64,000 nucleotides of DNA from Bradyrhizobium lupini. GTDB lineage: Bacteria; Pseudomonadota; Alphaproteobacteria; Rhizobiales; Xanthobacteraceae. How positions within the stretch are numbered: the first letter of the stretch is position 1; the number at the start of each line of letters is the position of its first letter. Location: contig NZ_CP162553.1 in NCBI RefSeq assembly GCF_040939785.1, positions 4,092,001-4,156,000 of the forward strand, given 5' to 3'. Shown here in pieces: positions 21,249 to 30,861 of this stretch. The position numbers were made by a program, and so were the translations under genes. A model generated the notes under the pieces. It searched no databases, was not told where the DNA came from, and worked only from the letters and a program-made list of their open reading frames with translations.

Positions 21249-22316
21249 ATGAAGCGCCGCGGCGCACACAACAAGCTCCGCATCGGGGGCTTCATTTGCT
21301 GCACCGGCTCGCCCGGTGTCTGGGGCCCGTGCGCGACAAGCAGCGCGCAGCTCGCGGTCGCCGAGATCAACAAGCGCGGCGGCATTCTCGGGCGCGAGAT
21401 CGAGCTTTCGATCTACGATGCCGGCGGGCCGCTCGACGGGATTCTGAGCCGCGCCGAGCAGGCGATCGCTTCCGATGAGATCGACCTCATCGTGGGACTG
21501 CATACCAGCGCGGTGCGTGTGGCGCTGCGCAAGGTCACGACCCGCCACCGTATCCCCTACATCTATACGCCCGTCTACGAGGGCGGCGAGCAGACGCCGG
21601 GTGTCATGGCGATCGGCGAGACGCCGCGCTGGCAGAGCCGCCCCTCCATCCACTGGCTTGCCGACGTCAAGAAGGCGGCGCGCTGGTACCTGATCGGCAG
21701 CGATTATGTCTGGCCCTGGCAGTCGCACCGCGCGGTGAAGCGCTACATCAAGGAGGCCGGCGGCCATGTCGTCGGCGAAGAGTTCGTTCCCCTCGGCGAA
21801 GACAACCACGAGCCGCATCTGGAGCGCATCCGTGCCGCGAGGCCTGACGTCGTCCTGATCTCGTTGATCGGCACCGACAGCATCACGTTCAATCGCGCGT
21901 TCGGCGAATGCGGCCTCGGCGCCACGACGCTGCGGCTGGCCGGGGCGATGGACGAGACCGTGCTGCTCGGAATCGGCGCCGACAACAGCGAAAATCTGTT
22001 CTGTGCCTCCGGCTATTTCCCGGGCATCGGATCGCGGGCCAACGACGACTTCCAGAGCCGCTATCGCGCGATGTTCGGACCGAACGGCCCCCCGATCGGC
22101 TCGCTCGGTCAATCCAGCTATGAGGGACTGCGCTTCCTTGAGGCCGTGGCAAACAAGGCGGGCACGTTGGCGATGGGGCCCATGCTCGCGGCCGGCCGCA
22201 ACATCGTCTATGGCGGCGCGCGCGGTCCCGTCACCGTCAGGAACGGTCATACCCGGATGCAAATGTATCTCGCCGGCGCGGATGGCCTCGATTTCAAGCT
22301 GATCAAACCGATCTGA
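21249..22316 (+). CDS. AmiC/FmdD-like amide-binding periplasmic-binding-fold protein, leaderless
   Basis: 355 residues from ATG 21249 (MKRRGAHNKLRIGGF...); a farther in-frame ATG at 21093 adds an unrelated-looking extension. The body is a type I periplasmic-binding fold of the amide/urea/branched-chain class (SPGVWGPCATSSAQLAVAEINKRGGILGREIEL, then HRIPYIYTPVYEGGEQTPGVMAIGETP). No signal peptide is visible from either start. In Pseudomonas, AmiC is a cytoplasmic member of this fold that senses amides. A second, Tat-exported binding protein is encoded downstream, so this one may be a sensor rather than a transporter subunit. That is inference. Confidence 0.8.
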   Translation: MKRRGAHNKLRIGGFICCTGSPGVWGPCATSSAQLAVAEINKRGGILGREIELSIYDAGGPLDGILSRAEQAIASDEIDLIVGLHTSAVRVALRKVTTRHRIPYIYTPVYEGGEQTPGVMAIGETPRWQSRPSIHWLADVKKAARWYLIGSDYVWPWQSHRAVKRYIKEAGGHVVGEEFVPLGEDNHEPHLERIRAARPDVVLISLIGTDSITFNRAFGECGLGATTLRLAGAMDETVLLGIGADNSENLFCASGYFPGIGSRANDDFQSRYRAMFGPNGPPIGSLGQSSYEGLRFLEAVANKAGTLAMGPMLAAGRNIVYGGARGPVTVRNGHTRMQMYLAGADGLDFKLIKPI

Positions 22317-22490
22317 CGCCGGCGCCCCATCTGCAAACGCCCGAATCCAAAATAATACTTGAAAAGGAAAATATTTCCGTCTGTAATATCGAGGTAGAGC
22401 CGATGGGCGCGCGCCGCACACGCGCGCCAATGAGGCTCCAATGCCAGGGATTCCAATTCCAGGGATCAAGAAGCCTTTGAGGAGAGCGCC

Positions 22491-24005
22491 GTGACAGTTG
22501 TCCTTCCCACGCCAGCCCAATTGCGCAGTGTCGCCGACCAGTGCGGCCTTTCGCTGACCGACGACGATGTCGCCTCGTTCCGCGGTCTGATGCAGGGCTC
22601 GATCGAGGCCTACAATCTCGTCGGAGCCATGCCGGACGAGGTGCCGGAGGTCAAATATCCGCGCACGCCGGGCTATCGGCCCTCGCCGGAAGAGAACCCG
22701 CGCAACGCCTGGTATCGCAAGTCGACCGTGAAGGGTGCGGCGAGCGGCAAGCTCAAGGGCAAGACGGTCGCCCTGAAAGACAACATCATGCTCGCCGGCG
22801 TTCCCATGATGAACGGCTCGGCGACGCTCGAAGGCTACGTCCCCGATTTCGACGCCACCATCGTCACCCGCATGCTCGATGCCGGCGCCGAGATCGCCGG
22901 AAAAGTTCATTGCAGATCCTTCTGCATGTCCGGCGGCAGCCACACCAATGCGGTCGGCGCCGTCCACAATCCGCACAAGATGGGCTATTCGGCCGGCGGC
23001 TCGTCGTCAGGCAGCGGCGTCGTCGTCGCGCTCGGCGAGGTCGACATGGCGATCGGCGGCGACCAGGGCGGTTCGATCCGCATGCCGTCCTCGTTCTGCG
23101 GCACTTATGGCATGAAGCCGACCTGGGGCCTCGTGCCCTACACCGGCATCATGCCGATCGAGGTGTTCGTCGACCACACCGGCCCGATGACGGCGACCGT
23201 CGCCGACAACGCGCTGCTGCTGGAGGTGCTGGCCGGTGACGACGGCTACGATCCCCGCATCAAGGCGCCCAAGGTCGAGGAGTACACCAAGGCGCTCGGC
23301 CAGGGCGTCAAGGGCATGAAGATCGGCATCCTCAAGGAAGGCTTTGAGCAGGCGACGGCCGAAGCCGCCGTCAACGAGAGCGTGCGGGAGGCCGCAAAGC
23401 GTTTCAAGGATCTGGGCGCCACGGTCGAGAACGTTTCGATCCCGATGCATCTCATGGGCCCCGCGATCTGGACGCCGATCGGCACCGAGGGCATGACCCA
23501 GACCATGATGTATGGCGACGGTTATGGGCTGAGCCGATCCGACCTCTATTCGACCACTCTGATGGATTTCCATCGGGGTTGGCGCCGGCAGGCGGATTCC
23601 CTGTCCGAGACCACAAAGCTGTTCCTGCTGCTCGGCACCTACATCAACAACACGTTTGGTCCGCGCTATTACGGCAAGGCTCTCAACATTTCCCGACGCC
23701 TGACCGCGGCTTACGACAAGGCCTTCAAAGACTACGATTTGCTGCTGCTGCCGACGACGCCGATGAAGGCGACGAAGCTGCCGGAGCCCACGGCCAGCCG
23801 CGAAGACTATGTCGCGCGTGCGCTGGAGATGATCTCCAACACCGCGCCGTTCGACATCACCCATCATCCGGCGATGTCGCTGCCCTGCGGCATGGTCGAC
23901 GGCCTGCCCGTCGGCCTGATGCTGGTCGGCCGCATGTTCGAGGAATCCACCATCTACCGGGCTGCCCACGCCTTCGAGCAGATCGGCGACTGGAAGAAGA
24001 TGTGA
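22491..24005 (+). CDS. Amidase (amidase signature family, nitrile-hydratase-linked type)
   Basis: 504 residues from GTG 22491, with a good GGAG ribosome binding site 9 bases upstream. It hydrolyses amides to acid and ammonia. The Ser-cisSer-Lys triad falls at Lys96 (VALKDNIMLAG), Ser171 (AGGSSSGSG) and Ser195 (GGDQGGSIRMPSSFCG), the same numbering I recall for the Rhodococcus N-771 amidase that works with nitrile hydratase. No nitrile hydratase genes are adjacent. It lies between the AmiC-like gene and the transporter genes, so imported amides are the likely substrates. Confidence 0.95.
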   Translation: MTVVLPTPAQLRSVADQCGLSLTDDDVASFRGLMQGSIEAYNLVGAMPDEVPEVKYPRTPGYRPSPEENPRNAWYRKSTVKGAASGKLKGKTVALKDNIMLAGVPMMNGSATLEGYVPDFDATIVTRMLDAGAEIAGKVHCRSFCMSGGSHTNAVGAVHNPHKMGYSAGGSSSGSGVVVALGEVDMAIGGDQGGSIRMPSSFCGTYGMKPTWGLVPYTGIMPIEVFVDHTGPMTATVADNALLLEVLAGDDGYDPRIKAPKVEEYTKALGQGVKGMKIGILKEGFEQATAEAAVNESVREAAKRFKDLGATVENVSIPMHLMGPAIWTPIGTEGMTQTMMYGDGYGLSRSDLYSTTLMDFHRGWRRQADSLSETTKLFLLLGTYINNTFGPRYYGKALNISRRLTAAYDKAFKDYDLLLLPTTPMKATKLPEPTASREDYVARALEMISNTAPFDITHHPAMSLPCGMVDGLPVGLMLVGRMFEESTIYRAAHAFEQIGDWKKM

Positions 24006-24028
24006 GCGAGGCATTGATGCGGGCCAAC

Positions 24029-24111
24029 GGAACAGGGAAGCGTTTTCGGACGCGTCAAGACAACGAGCCGGAGCCCCGTTCCGATTCCTTCGGAACGGGA
24101 AAGGCTCCGGC
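24029..24111. repeat. Rhizobial palindromic element abutting the permease start
   Basis: The sequence contains AAGCGTTTTCGGACGCGTC and a long hairpin (GCCGGAGCC at 24067-24075 with GGCTCCGGC at 24103-24111, and an inner CCGTTCCGA/TCGGAACGG stem). Similar elements are widespread in rhizobia. Its right arm ends two bases before the ATG of the permease gene at 24114. Confidence 0.7.
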
Positions 24112-24113
24112 GC

Positions 24114-24971
24114 ATGGCTAACGCGTTCGTCGCGGCGTTCGAGATCCTGAGCTTCGGCGCGATCATCGTCCTGATCGTGCTGGGGCTCGGGATCATCGCC
24201 AGCATGATGGGCATCTTCAACTTCGCGCAGGGCGAGTTCGTCCTGCTCGGGGCCTACATCACCTATCTCGCCTACGCCAAGGGCCTGCCGATCTGGGCCG
24301 GCATGGTCGCCGCACCATTCATTGTCGGCGCGCTCGGCTTCGTCCTGGAGGCGCTGATCATCCGACGCTTCTACGCAGCCCCCATCGTCGCCATGCTCGG
24401 CACCTATGCGCTCGGCCTGATCATCCGCGAATCCGTGCGCGGCTTGATCGGCGGCTTCTATCTCACCGTGCCGGAGCCGATCGGCGGCTCGATCGATATC
24501 GGTGCCATGCACATCTCGGCCTGGCGCTTCACCATCATCATCATCACGGCGCTGGTGATGGGCGGCTGCTATCTGCTGCTGGCGCGCACCAGCTTCGGCC
24601 TGCGCGTGCGCGCTACCCTGGAAAATCCTTCGCTGGCCCGCGCCTCCGGAATCTCCACGCCGCTGATCTACGGCGCCACCTTTGCGTTCGGCGCGGCGCT
24701 TGCCGGCCTTGCCGGCGCACTGATCGTGCCGGTGTTCAGCCTGTTCGCCGATCTCGGCCTGCGCTTCCTGATCCAGGGCTTTGTTGCGGTCATGGTCGGC
24801 GGCGTCGGCTCCTTCATCGGGCCGGTCGCGGGCGCCGGCGTCATCGGCACGCTCAGCGCCGCGCTGCCCTGGGTGATGGCGCCCGTCGTGGCCGATGTCC
24901 TCGTCTTCGTTCTCGCCATCGTCTTCATCAAATTCCGGCCGCAGGGCCTCATCGCTGGAAAAGGGGTTTAG
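24114..24971 (+). CDS. Branched-chain/amide-type ABC transporter permease (LivH-like)
   Basis: 285 residues with about eight transmembrane segments. LivH/UrtB-type features include ASMMGIFNFAQGEFVLLGAY, SFGLRVRATLENPSLARASGI and the C-terminal FRPQGLIAGKGV. It forms the inner-membrane channel with the LivM-like protein downstream. The ATG at 24114 lacks a clear Shine-Dalgarno because a repeat hairpin ends two bases upstream. The gene stops 4 bases before the binding-protein gene. Confidence 0.93.
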   Translation: MANAFVAAFEILSFGAIIVLIVLGLGIIASMMGIFNFAQGEFVLLGAYITYLAYAKGLPIWAGMVAAPFIVGALGFVLEALIIRRFYAAPIVAMLGTYALGLIIRESVRGLIGGFYLTVPEPIGGSIDIGAMHISAWRFTIIIITALVMGGCYLLLARTSFGLRVRATLENPSLARASGISTPLIYGATFAFGAALAGLAGALIVPVFSLFADLGLRFLIQGFVAVMVGGVGSFIGPVAGAGVIGTLSAALPWVMAPVVADVLVFVLAIVFIKFRPQGLIAGKGV

Positions 24972-24975
24972 TCAC

Positions 24976-26193
24976 ATGTCCGATCGTTCTCAGCTCTCCC
25001 GTCGCCGGTTCCTTTCGAATCTCGCCTTTGCCTCCGGTGCAGTCGCAACCGGCGTCGGCAGTTGGGTGATCCCGGCGCCCTGGGCCAATGCGGCCGAAGC
25101 CCCGATCAAGGTCGGCATCGCCACCGACCTCACCGGGCCGATTGCCTACGCCGGCAATGCCGACGCCAACGTCGCCAAGATGGTGATCAAGGAGATCAAC
25201 GCCGGCGGCGGTCTGCTCGGCCGCCCGCTCGAGCTCTTTGTCGAGGACACCGCCTCGAACGAATCCGTCGCGGTCGGCAACGTCCGCAAGCTGATCCAGC
25301 GCGACAAGGTCGACATGGTGTTGGGCGGCATCACCTCGTCGATGCGCAACGCCATCAAGGACCCGATCGTCGCGCGCGGCAAGACGCTCTACATCTATCC
25401 GCAGCTCTACGAAGGCAAGGAGTGCACGCCTTATCTGTTCTGTACCGGGCCGACGCCGGCGCAGCAGTGTGACGAGTTCATTCCCTGGCTGATCAAGAAC
25501 GGCGGCAAGAAGTTCGCGCTGCCGAGCGCCAACTATGTCTGGCCGCACACGCTCAACGTCTACGCCCGCAAGGTGATCGAGGCCAACGGCGGCGAGGTCG
25601 TGTTCGAGGAATACTATCCACTCGACCAGGTCGACTTCTCCTCGACCGTCAACCGCATCATCTCCAACAAGGTCGACGTCGTCTTCAACACCGTCATCCC
25701 GCCCGGCGTCGGTCCGTTCTTCAAGCAGCTCTACGAGGCCGGCTTTCTCAAGAATGGCGGACGGCTGGCCTGCGTCTACTATGACGAGAACACGCTCAAC
25801 ATCAATCAGGCGGCCGAGATCGAGGGTCTCGCCAGCTGTCTCGATTATTTCAAGGTGCTCACCAAGGAGAACCCGTTCGACGCAAAAATCCAGGCGGCCT
25901 ACGAGAAGGATTTCCCGGGCAACTTCCTGTTCGCTGCCGGCAGCGCCGCCACCGGCACCTATCGCGGCCTGAAGCTGTGGGAAGCCGCCGTCAAGGAAGC
26001 CGGCAAGGTCGATCGCGACTCGGTCGCCGCTGCGCTCGATCATGCCAAGATCGCCGAAGGTCCCGGCGGACCTGCCGAGATGGTGCCGGGCAAGCGCCAC
26101 TGCAAGATGAAGATGTACACCGCTGTCGCCAAAGGCGGGAACTACGAGATCGTCGGACGCAGCGACGGACTCGTCGATCCCAAGGAATGCTAG
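24976..26193 (+). CDS. ABC transporter substrate-binding protein with Tat signal
   Basis: 405 residues from ATG 24976, with AAGGGG as ribosome binding site inside the end of the permease gene. The N-terminus carries a twin-arginine motif (SRRRFLSNL), a hydrophobic segment and a likely cleavage site after ANA near residue 37. The mature part is a type I periplasmic-binding protein of the amide/urea/branched-chain class (PIKVGIATDLTGPIAYAG, AKMVIKEINAGGGLLGRPLEL). It delivers the substrate to the LivHM-like permeases. Confidence 0.94.
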   Translation: MSDRSQLSRRRFLSNLAFASGAVATGVGSWVIPAPWANAAEAPIKVGIATDLTGPIAYAGNADANVAKMVIKEINAGGGLLGRPLELFVEDTASNESVAVGNVRKLIQRDKVDMVLGGITSSMRNAIKDPIVARGKTLYIYPQLYEGKECTPYLFCTGPTPAQQCDEFIPWLIKNGGKKFALPSANYVWPHTLNVYARKVIEANGGEVVFEEYYPLDQVDFSSTVNRIISNKVDVVFNTVIPPGVGPFFKQLYEAGFLKNGGRLACVYYDENTLNINQAAEIEGLASCLDYFKVLTKENPFDAKIQAAYEKDFPGNFLFAAGSAATGTYRGLKLWEAAVKEAGKVDRDSVAAALDHAKIAEGPGGPAEMVPGKRHCKMKMYTAVAKGGNYEIVGRSDGLVDPKEC

Positions 26194-26199
26194 AGTCGA

Positions 26200-27306
26200 A
26201 TGCCGAAAGCGATGGGCGCAGTGAAGCAGGCAGTCCCCGCCGAGATCGGCGGGGAGCAGAACGTTGCCATGGTTGAACACGGATCAGCAGGGCAAGCCGG
26301 TTCGGCGCGGAAAATCCTGCCGATCGTGGAGGGCGTCGTGCTCGTCGCGGCGCTGCTCGCGCCGCTGGTGCTGCAGGACTACCTCACGGTGTTCGCGACG
26401 CGCGTGATCATCCTCGCGCTGTTCGCGCTGTCATTCGACCTGGTGTGGGGCTATGCCGGCATCATGAGCTTCGGCCAGGCGCTGTTTTTCGGCTCGGCCG
26501 GCTATGGCGTGGCGCTGCTCGCGCGCGATCTCGACATTACCAACATCTTCCTGGTGCTGCCCGCGGGCACCATGATCGGGCTCACCTTTGCGCTACTGCT
26601 GGGCGGCTTCCTGCTGCTTGGACGGCATCCCTCCAGCGTGATCTTCGTCTCGCTGGGCACGCTGACCGGATCCTACGCCGCCGATCGGCTTGCGCGCGGC
26701 TGGTACTATCTCGGTGGCCAGAACGGCATCCCCTCGATCTCCTCGATGACGCTCGGCAGTTACGAGTTCTCGGAAGGGCCGCCGTTCTATTATCTCGTGC
26801 TTGGCCTGCTCGTCGTGGTCTATCTCCTCTGCCGCTTTCTGGTGCGCTCGCAGTTCGGGTTGGCGCTCGCGGGATTGCGCGAGAACGAGCAGCGCATCGC
26901 CTTTTTCGGCTACAAGGCGCAGCATCTGAAGGCGATCATTTTTGCGATCGGAGGCGCAGTGGCCGGCCTCGCCGGCAGCCTCTATGCCTTCCACGAAGGT
27001 TTCGTCTGGCCCAACATGGTCGGCGTCGTGGTCTCGACGCAAGTGGTGCTCTATGTGCTGTTCGGCGGCTCCGGCACGCTGATCGGTGCCGTCATCGGTG
27101 CCGTCATCGTTGAGGGCGTCAGCTTCTGGCTCTCGGACAATTACCGCGAGGTCTGGCCGATCATCCTTGGCGTGCTGCTCCTGCTGGTGATTCTGTTCCG
27201 GCCGCTCGGCCTGATCAGCTTCGTGCTCGGCGAGCGCGAGCGGGTCGGCAGCTTTGGTGGCAAATCCAGGAAGACCGGGAAGGAGAAGCGCGATGCCGCT
27301 CCTTGA
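26200..27306 (+). CDS. Branched-chain/amide-type ABC transporter permease (LivM-like)
   Basis: 368 residues from ATG 26200; ATG 26269 (MVEHGSAGQ...) is also plausible, since the first ~35 residues are not hydrophobic. LivM features are LALFALSFDLVWGYAGIMSFGQALFFG and LAGLRENEQRIAFFGYKAQHLKAIIFA. About ten transmembrane segments. Its 3' end overlaps the LivG-like gene by 14 bases. Confidence 0.93.
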   Translation: MPKAMGAVKQAVPAEIGGEQNVAMVEHGSAGQAGSARKILPIVEGVVLVAALLAPLVLQDYLTVFATRVIILALFALSFDLVWGYAGIMSFGQALFFGSAGYGVALLARDLDITNIFLVLPAGTMIGLTFALLLGGFLLLGRHPSSVIFVSLGTLTGSYAADRLARGWYYLGGQNGIPSISSMTLGSYEFSEGPPFYYLVLGLLVVVYLLCRFLVRSQFGLALAGLRENEQRIAFFGYKAQHLKAIIFAIGGAVAGLAGSLYAFHEGFVWPNMVGVVVSTQVVLYVLFGGSGTLIGAVIGAVIVEGVSFWLSDNYREVWPIILGVLLLLVILFRPLGLISFVLGERERVGSFGGKSRKTGKEKRDAAP

Positions 27307-28027
27307 AGCCAGCGGCGTCAAGAAGATCTTCGGGAAGCTCACCGCGCTCGACGGCGCCGCGCTGACCGTCGGCGAGAACGAGTTTCACGGCCTGATCGGC
27401 CCGAACGGCTCCGGCAAGAGCACGCTGATGAAGTGCATCGCCGGCGCCGAGGTGCCGACACAGGGCAAGGTCTCCTTCGTCAACGCCGATATCACCGCGT
27501 TCACGCCGACCGAGCGTGCCCGCGCCGGTATGAGCTTGAAATTTCAGATCACATCCGTGCTGCCGACGCTGACGCTCTACGACAACATTCTGCTCGCGCT
27601 GCAGGCGCAATCCTCGCTGTTCGATCTCGTGTTCTCGCGCACGCGCGGGCTCTTGCACGATCAGGTCATGACCATGCTGACGCAATTTCGCCTCGCCAAC
27701 CGCGCTTTCGACGCGGCGGCGGCGCTGTCGCACGGCCAGCAGCAATGGCTGGAGATCGCGATGGCGCTGGCCTGCAAGCCGAAGCTTCTGCTGCTGGACG
27801 AGCCGACCGGCGGCATGAGCCTGGAGGAGCGCCGCGTCACCGGTGAATTGCTGCAGCCGATCAAAAAGCATTGCTCGCTGGTCATCGTCGAGCACGATCT
27901 CGATTTCATCCGCGACATCTGCGATCGTCTCACCGTGCTCGACCAGGGCAAGGTGCTGGCGTCCGGCACGGTGTCGGAGATCCAGGCCAACAAGGCCGTC
28001 CAGGAGATTTATTTGCGCCGTGCCTGA
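27293..28027 (+). CDS. ABC transporter ATP-binding protein (LivG-like)
   Basis: 244 residues from ATG 27293. Walker A is GPNGSGKST, the signature appears as LSHGQQQWLEIAMAL (a SHGQ variant seen in urea/amide-type LivG proteins), and Walker B is LLLLDEPTGGMS. It overlaps both neighbours and is clearly part of the transport operon. Confidence 0.94.
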   Translation: MPLLEASGVKKIFGKLTALDGAALTVGENEFHGLIGPNGSGKSTLMKCIAGAEVPTQGKVSFVNADITAFTPTERARAGMSLKFQITSVLPTLTLYDNILLALQAQSSLFDLVFSRTRGLLHDQVMTMLTQFRLANRAFDAAAALSHGQQQWLEIAMALACKPKLLLLDEPTGGMSLEERRVTGELLQPIKKHCSLVIVEHDLDFIRDICDRLTVLDQGKVLASGTVSEIQANKAVQEIYLRRA

Positions 28028-28715
28028 ATTTTTGGACATCAAGCATCTCGACGCCGGCTATGGTCGCAGCCAGGTCCTGTTCGACGTCAACCTCGGCATT
28101 CCCTGGCGCGGCGGTGTCGCCGTGCTGGGCCGCAACGGCGCCGGCAAGACCACGCTGATGAAGACCATCGTCGGCGAACTGCCGGCGTGGAAGGGCGAGG
28201 TCGCCTTCGATGGCCGCGACATCAGCCGCCGCGCGACCCAGGAGCGCGTGCGCGCCGGCATCGGCTACGTGCCGCAGGAGCATTCGGTGTTCGCGCGCCT
28301 GTCGGTGCGCGACAATCTCGCGGTCGGGTCGCTCGCGAGCAGGAAAGCCGACGCGGTCGAGCACGTGCTGACCATCTTCCCAAAGCTCGGCCAGCGCCTC
28401 GACCAGCCCGCCGGCACGCTTTCCGGCGGCGAGCGCAAGATGCTCGCCATCGGCCGCGCCATGCTGGGCGATCCAAAACTTCTTCTGCTCGACGAGCCGA
28501 CCGAAGGCGTCTGGATCGGCGTAATCGAGGAGATCACCGAGCGCCTGATCGAGCTTGCGAAAACCATCGCCGTCATCATCGTCGAGCAGCACCTCGACCT
28601 CGCGCTCCGCGTCGCCGATTACGCCTACGTGCTGGACCGCGGCCGCGTCGCGCTGCAAGGCGAAGCGGGCGAGGTGAGGGGCAATCCGGAGCTGCTGCGG
28701 TATCTGGCGCCGTAG
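28020..28715 (+). CDS. ABC transporter ATP-binding protein (LivF-like)
   Basis: 231 residues from GTG 28020, which overlaps the LivG-like stop by eight bases. Walker A is GRNGAGKTT, the signature LSGGERKMLAIGRAML, and Walker B LLLLDEPTEGVW. It completes the transporter set: binding protein, two permeases and two ATPases. Confidence 0.94.
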   Translation: MPEFLDIKHLDAGYGRSQVLFDVNLGIPWRGGVAVLGRNGAGKTTLMKTIVGELPAWKGEVAFDGRDISRRATQERVRAGIGYVPQEHSVFARLSVRDNLAVGSLASRKADAVEHVLTIFPKLGQRLDQPAGTLSGGERKMLAIGRAMLGDPKLLLLDEPTEGVWIGVIEEITERLIELAKTIAVIIVEQHLDLALRVADYAYVLDRGRVALQGEAGEVRGNPELLRYLAP

Positions 28716-28755
28716 GGCGCGCGTGAAGCGCGTCGCTCTCACACCGAACTCGGCT

Positions 28756-28857
28756 GTCATGCCCCGCGAAGGCGGGGCATCCAGTACGCCGCAGCTTCTC
28801 GATCGATAAGGGGTGCCTCTGGAATACTGGATTCCCCGCCTTCGCGGGGAATGACGG
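28756..28857. repeat. Dispersed palindromic repeat (family A copy)
   Basis: GTCATGCCCCGC/GCGGGGC arms on both sides of the core ATCCAGTACGCC...GGAATACTGGAT. It lies between the convergent LivF-like and L,D-transpeptidase genes and may also act as a terminator. Confidence 0.8.
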
Positions 28858-28901
28858 CGTCAGGCTGGGATGGATCGAAGAGATTAAGCGGAGCGCCCGC
28901 T

Positions 28902-30461
28902 TTACTTCACCGCCCCAAACCGGCTGTCGAACGAGTTCGATTGCACCACCGGCGCGGCGCCCATGATCTGGGTCGCTTCACCCGCGCCATCCGACACCGA
29001 CGGCTTCAGCGTCGGGCGGGTTGCGGCGAGGCGGGTGTCGGGCTTCGCAGGTTCGGCGGGTTTGGCAGCGGCAACAGCCGGCTTCGGTGCATCCTTCGCT
29101 GCGTCCTTGGACGTGTCGCGGCCCGGTACGAACCGGGTCACCGCGGCCTTCAGCCGGGACGCTGCGGTGGGCGGCGTCGTGGTCGTCGTTGCAGCCGGAG
29201 CGACGGATGCCGTGGCCTGCGGCGGCGGCGTGGTCGCGGTGGCGTCGGCATTGCCCACACCCATCTTGCGGCCGAGATTGGAGAAGAAGCCGGATTTCTC
29301 GGGCGGAGCTGCGGTGGCGACGCGGGCGCTGGCGGCGGGCGCGCTGACGGCGACGACCGGCTCTTCCTGCGGCGAGGGCGCGGCTGCATCGAGATTCGGC
29401 TTCGGCGGATTGACGTGTCCAGGGATGGTGCCCGGCGCCTTCGCCATCGCCAACATCTGGAGCGTGGTGCCTTCGGCGCCCTCCGACAGGCCGGTCGAGC
29501 CTTCCGGAATCTTTGCGGCAAAGATCTTGTTCATGCCGCCGTCGATGCCGGTGTTCATGCGCGCAACGGGCGTGCCGCGCGAAACCAGCTTGTTGTACTC
29601 CGCCTGGTCGCGCGCATCCTTCTCGCGCACGGCGCTGGCGATCTCCTCGGGGATCACATAGGCCGGGCACTTTGCCGATGCATCGAACACCGGATCGCGC
29701 TTGGCGTCGGGCGGCTTCGCCGCGTCGAACACGTACTTCTTCTCGCAGAAATCGACCTTCGGCTCCTGCCGCGTCACCTCGAAATGATCATAGCCTTCCT
29801 TGATCATCTTCCAGAACGGCATGTTCGGATTGTTCCGGTGCTTGGCCATGTTCACCGGCGTCATCTTGAACGGATAGGCCTGCAGCTGGAACGCCTTCTG
29901 GCCGCCGAAGAAGGATTCGCGCCCGAGCGAATAGATCTCGGCGATCTGCTCGTCCGTCATCGCGTAGCAGCCGCGCGACGAACAATCGCCATGCACCATC
30001 AGCTGCGAGCCGCTGCGGCCCAAAGCCTTGTCGAACGCGTTCGGATAGCCCGTGTTGAACGACAAATAGTACGCCGATTGCGGATTCATCTGGCCCGGAT
30101 TGATCGAGTAGAATCCTTCCGGCGCCTGGCGATCGCCTTCGCGCACCTTCGGGCCGAGATCGCCCGACCAGCGACAGATCGGATAGGTCTTGAGCAGCGC
30201 GAACTGGCCGTTGCGGGTCTGCTTCCAGACCTCGAGCTCGGCCTCCTGCTTGAACAGGCGCACCAGGATCGGTGATTGCAGATCCATGTTCTTCTCGACC
30301 ATCGCGGCGAGAAGCTTTGGCGGCACCGGCTGGTTGGCCTTGGCATTGGTCGCAAGCGAAACCTGGTCGGTGTCGCAGCCGGCCAGCACGAAGCTGGCGG
30401 CAAGCGCCACCGAAACCAGAAACGCGCGAGCAAGCGAACGAGAAATCAAGATGGACCCCAC
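28902..30461 (-). CDS. L,D-transpeptidase (YkuD) lipoprotein
   Basis: The enzyme would make or trim 3-3 cross-links or attach proteins to peptidoglycan. The start is uncertain: GTG 30461 puts the lipobox cysteine (SFVLAGC) at residue 29, TTG 30449 at 25, and ATG 30578 at an implausible 68. The catalytic motif is VHGDCSSRGCYAM. The C-terminal ~170 residues are low-complexity Ala/Pro/Thr-rich (TTTTTPP, AKPAEPAKP), as in bradyrhizobial homologues. The lipoprotein signal places it in the cell envelope facing the periplasm. Confidence 0.9.
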   Translation of the reverse strand: MGSILISRSLARAFLVSVALAASFVLAGCDTDQVSLATNAKANQPVPPKLLAAMVEKNMDLQSPILVRLFKQEAELEVWKQTRNGQFALLKTYPICRWSGDLGPKVREGDRQAPEGFYSINPGQMNPQSAYYLSFNTGYPNAFDKALGRSGSQLMVHGDCSSRGCYAMTDEQIAEIYSLGRESFFGGQKAFQLQAYPFKMTPVNMAKHRNNPNMPFWKMIKEGYDHFEVTRQEPKVDFCEKKYVFDAAKPPDAKRDPVFDASAKCPAYVIPEEIASAVREKDARDQAEYNKLVSRGTPVARMNTGIDGGMNKIFAAKIPEGSTGLSEGAEGTTLQMLAMAKAPGTIPGHVNPPKPNLDAAAPSPQEEPVVAVSAPAASARVATAAPPEKSGFFSNLGRKMGVGNADATATTPPPQATASVAPAATTTTTPPTAASRLKAAVTRFVPGRDTSKDAAKDAPKPAVAAAKPAEPAKPDTRLAATRPTLKPSVSDGAGEATQIMGAAPVVQSNSFDSRFGAVK

Positions 30462-30861
30462 ACCGTCCAAGGCATCGCGCGCAAACCCCAATCTTGAAGC
30501 ATGATCCGACCGGAGACCGGGACCCGTCGCGACGGGCTTTTTCGCAATCACGCTCCAGCGCTTATGCCCTGAAGCCATTGATTAAAATTCTAACCTCTGG
30601 GTCATGTGGTCGCAACCCGCACGGGGATCACGAGCCCGTTGGCCCAAAGGCGTGGTCAACGAAGACTTAAACTGGGCTGAAACTTGGGCCTTTCGGCCAA
30701 ACCAGCACTGAGATCGCTGATTTGGGCAAAAAAAGGGTTAACGCGGGGTTACCGGGGGCCTCCGGGACGGTTTGGCCGGCCTCAAATTCAGCGTCGTCTC
30801 GGCGAAAGCCAGGACGACGGCGGAGGGGGACGCGTCCAACGGGCCCCAAAGCCCGCCCGAA
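30462..30861. other. Intergenic stretch upstream of the transpeptidase and downstream of accA
   Basis: About 400 bases without a supported gene. It holds the transpeptidase promoter region and the 3' flank of accA. A hairpin-like TTGGGCCTTTCGGCCAA occurs at about 30685. I see no RNA gene. Confidence 0.4.
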
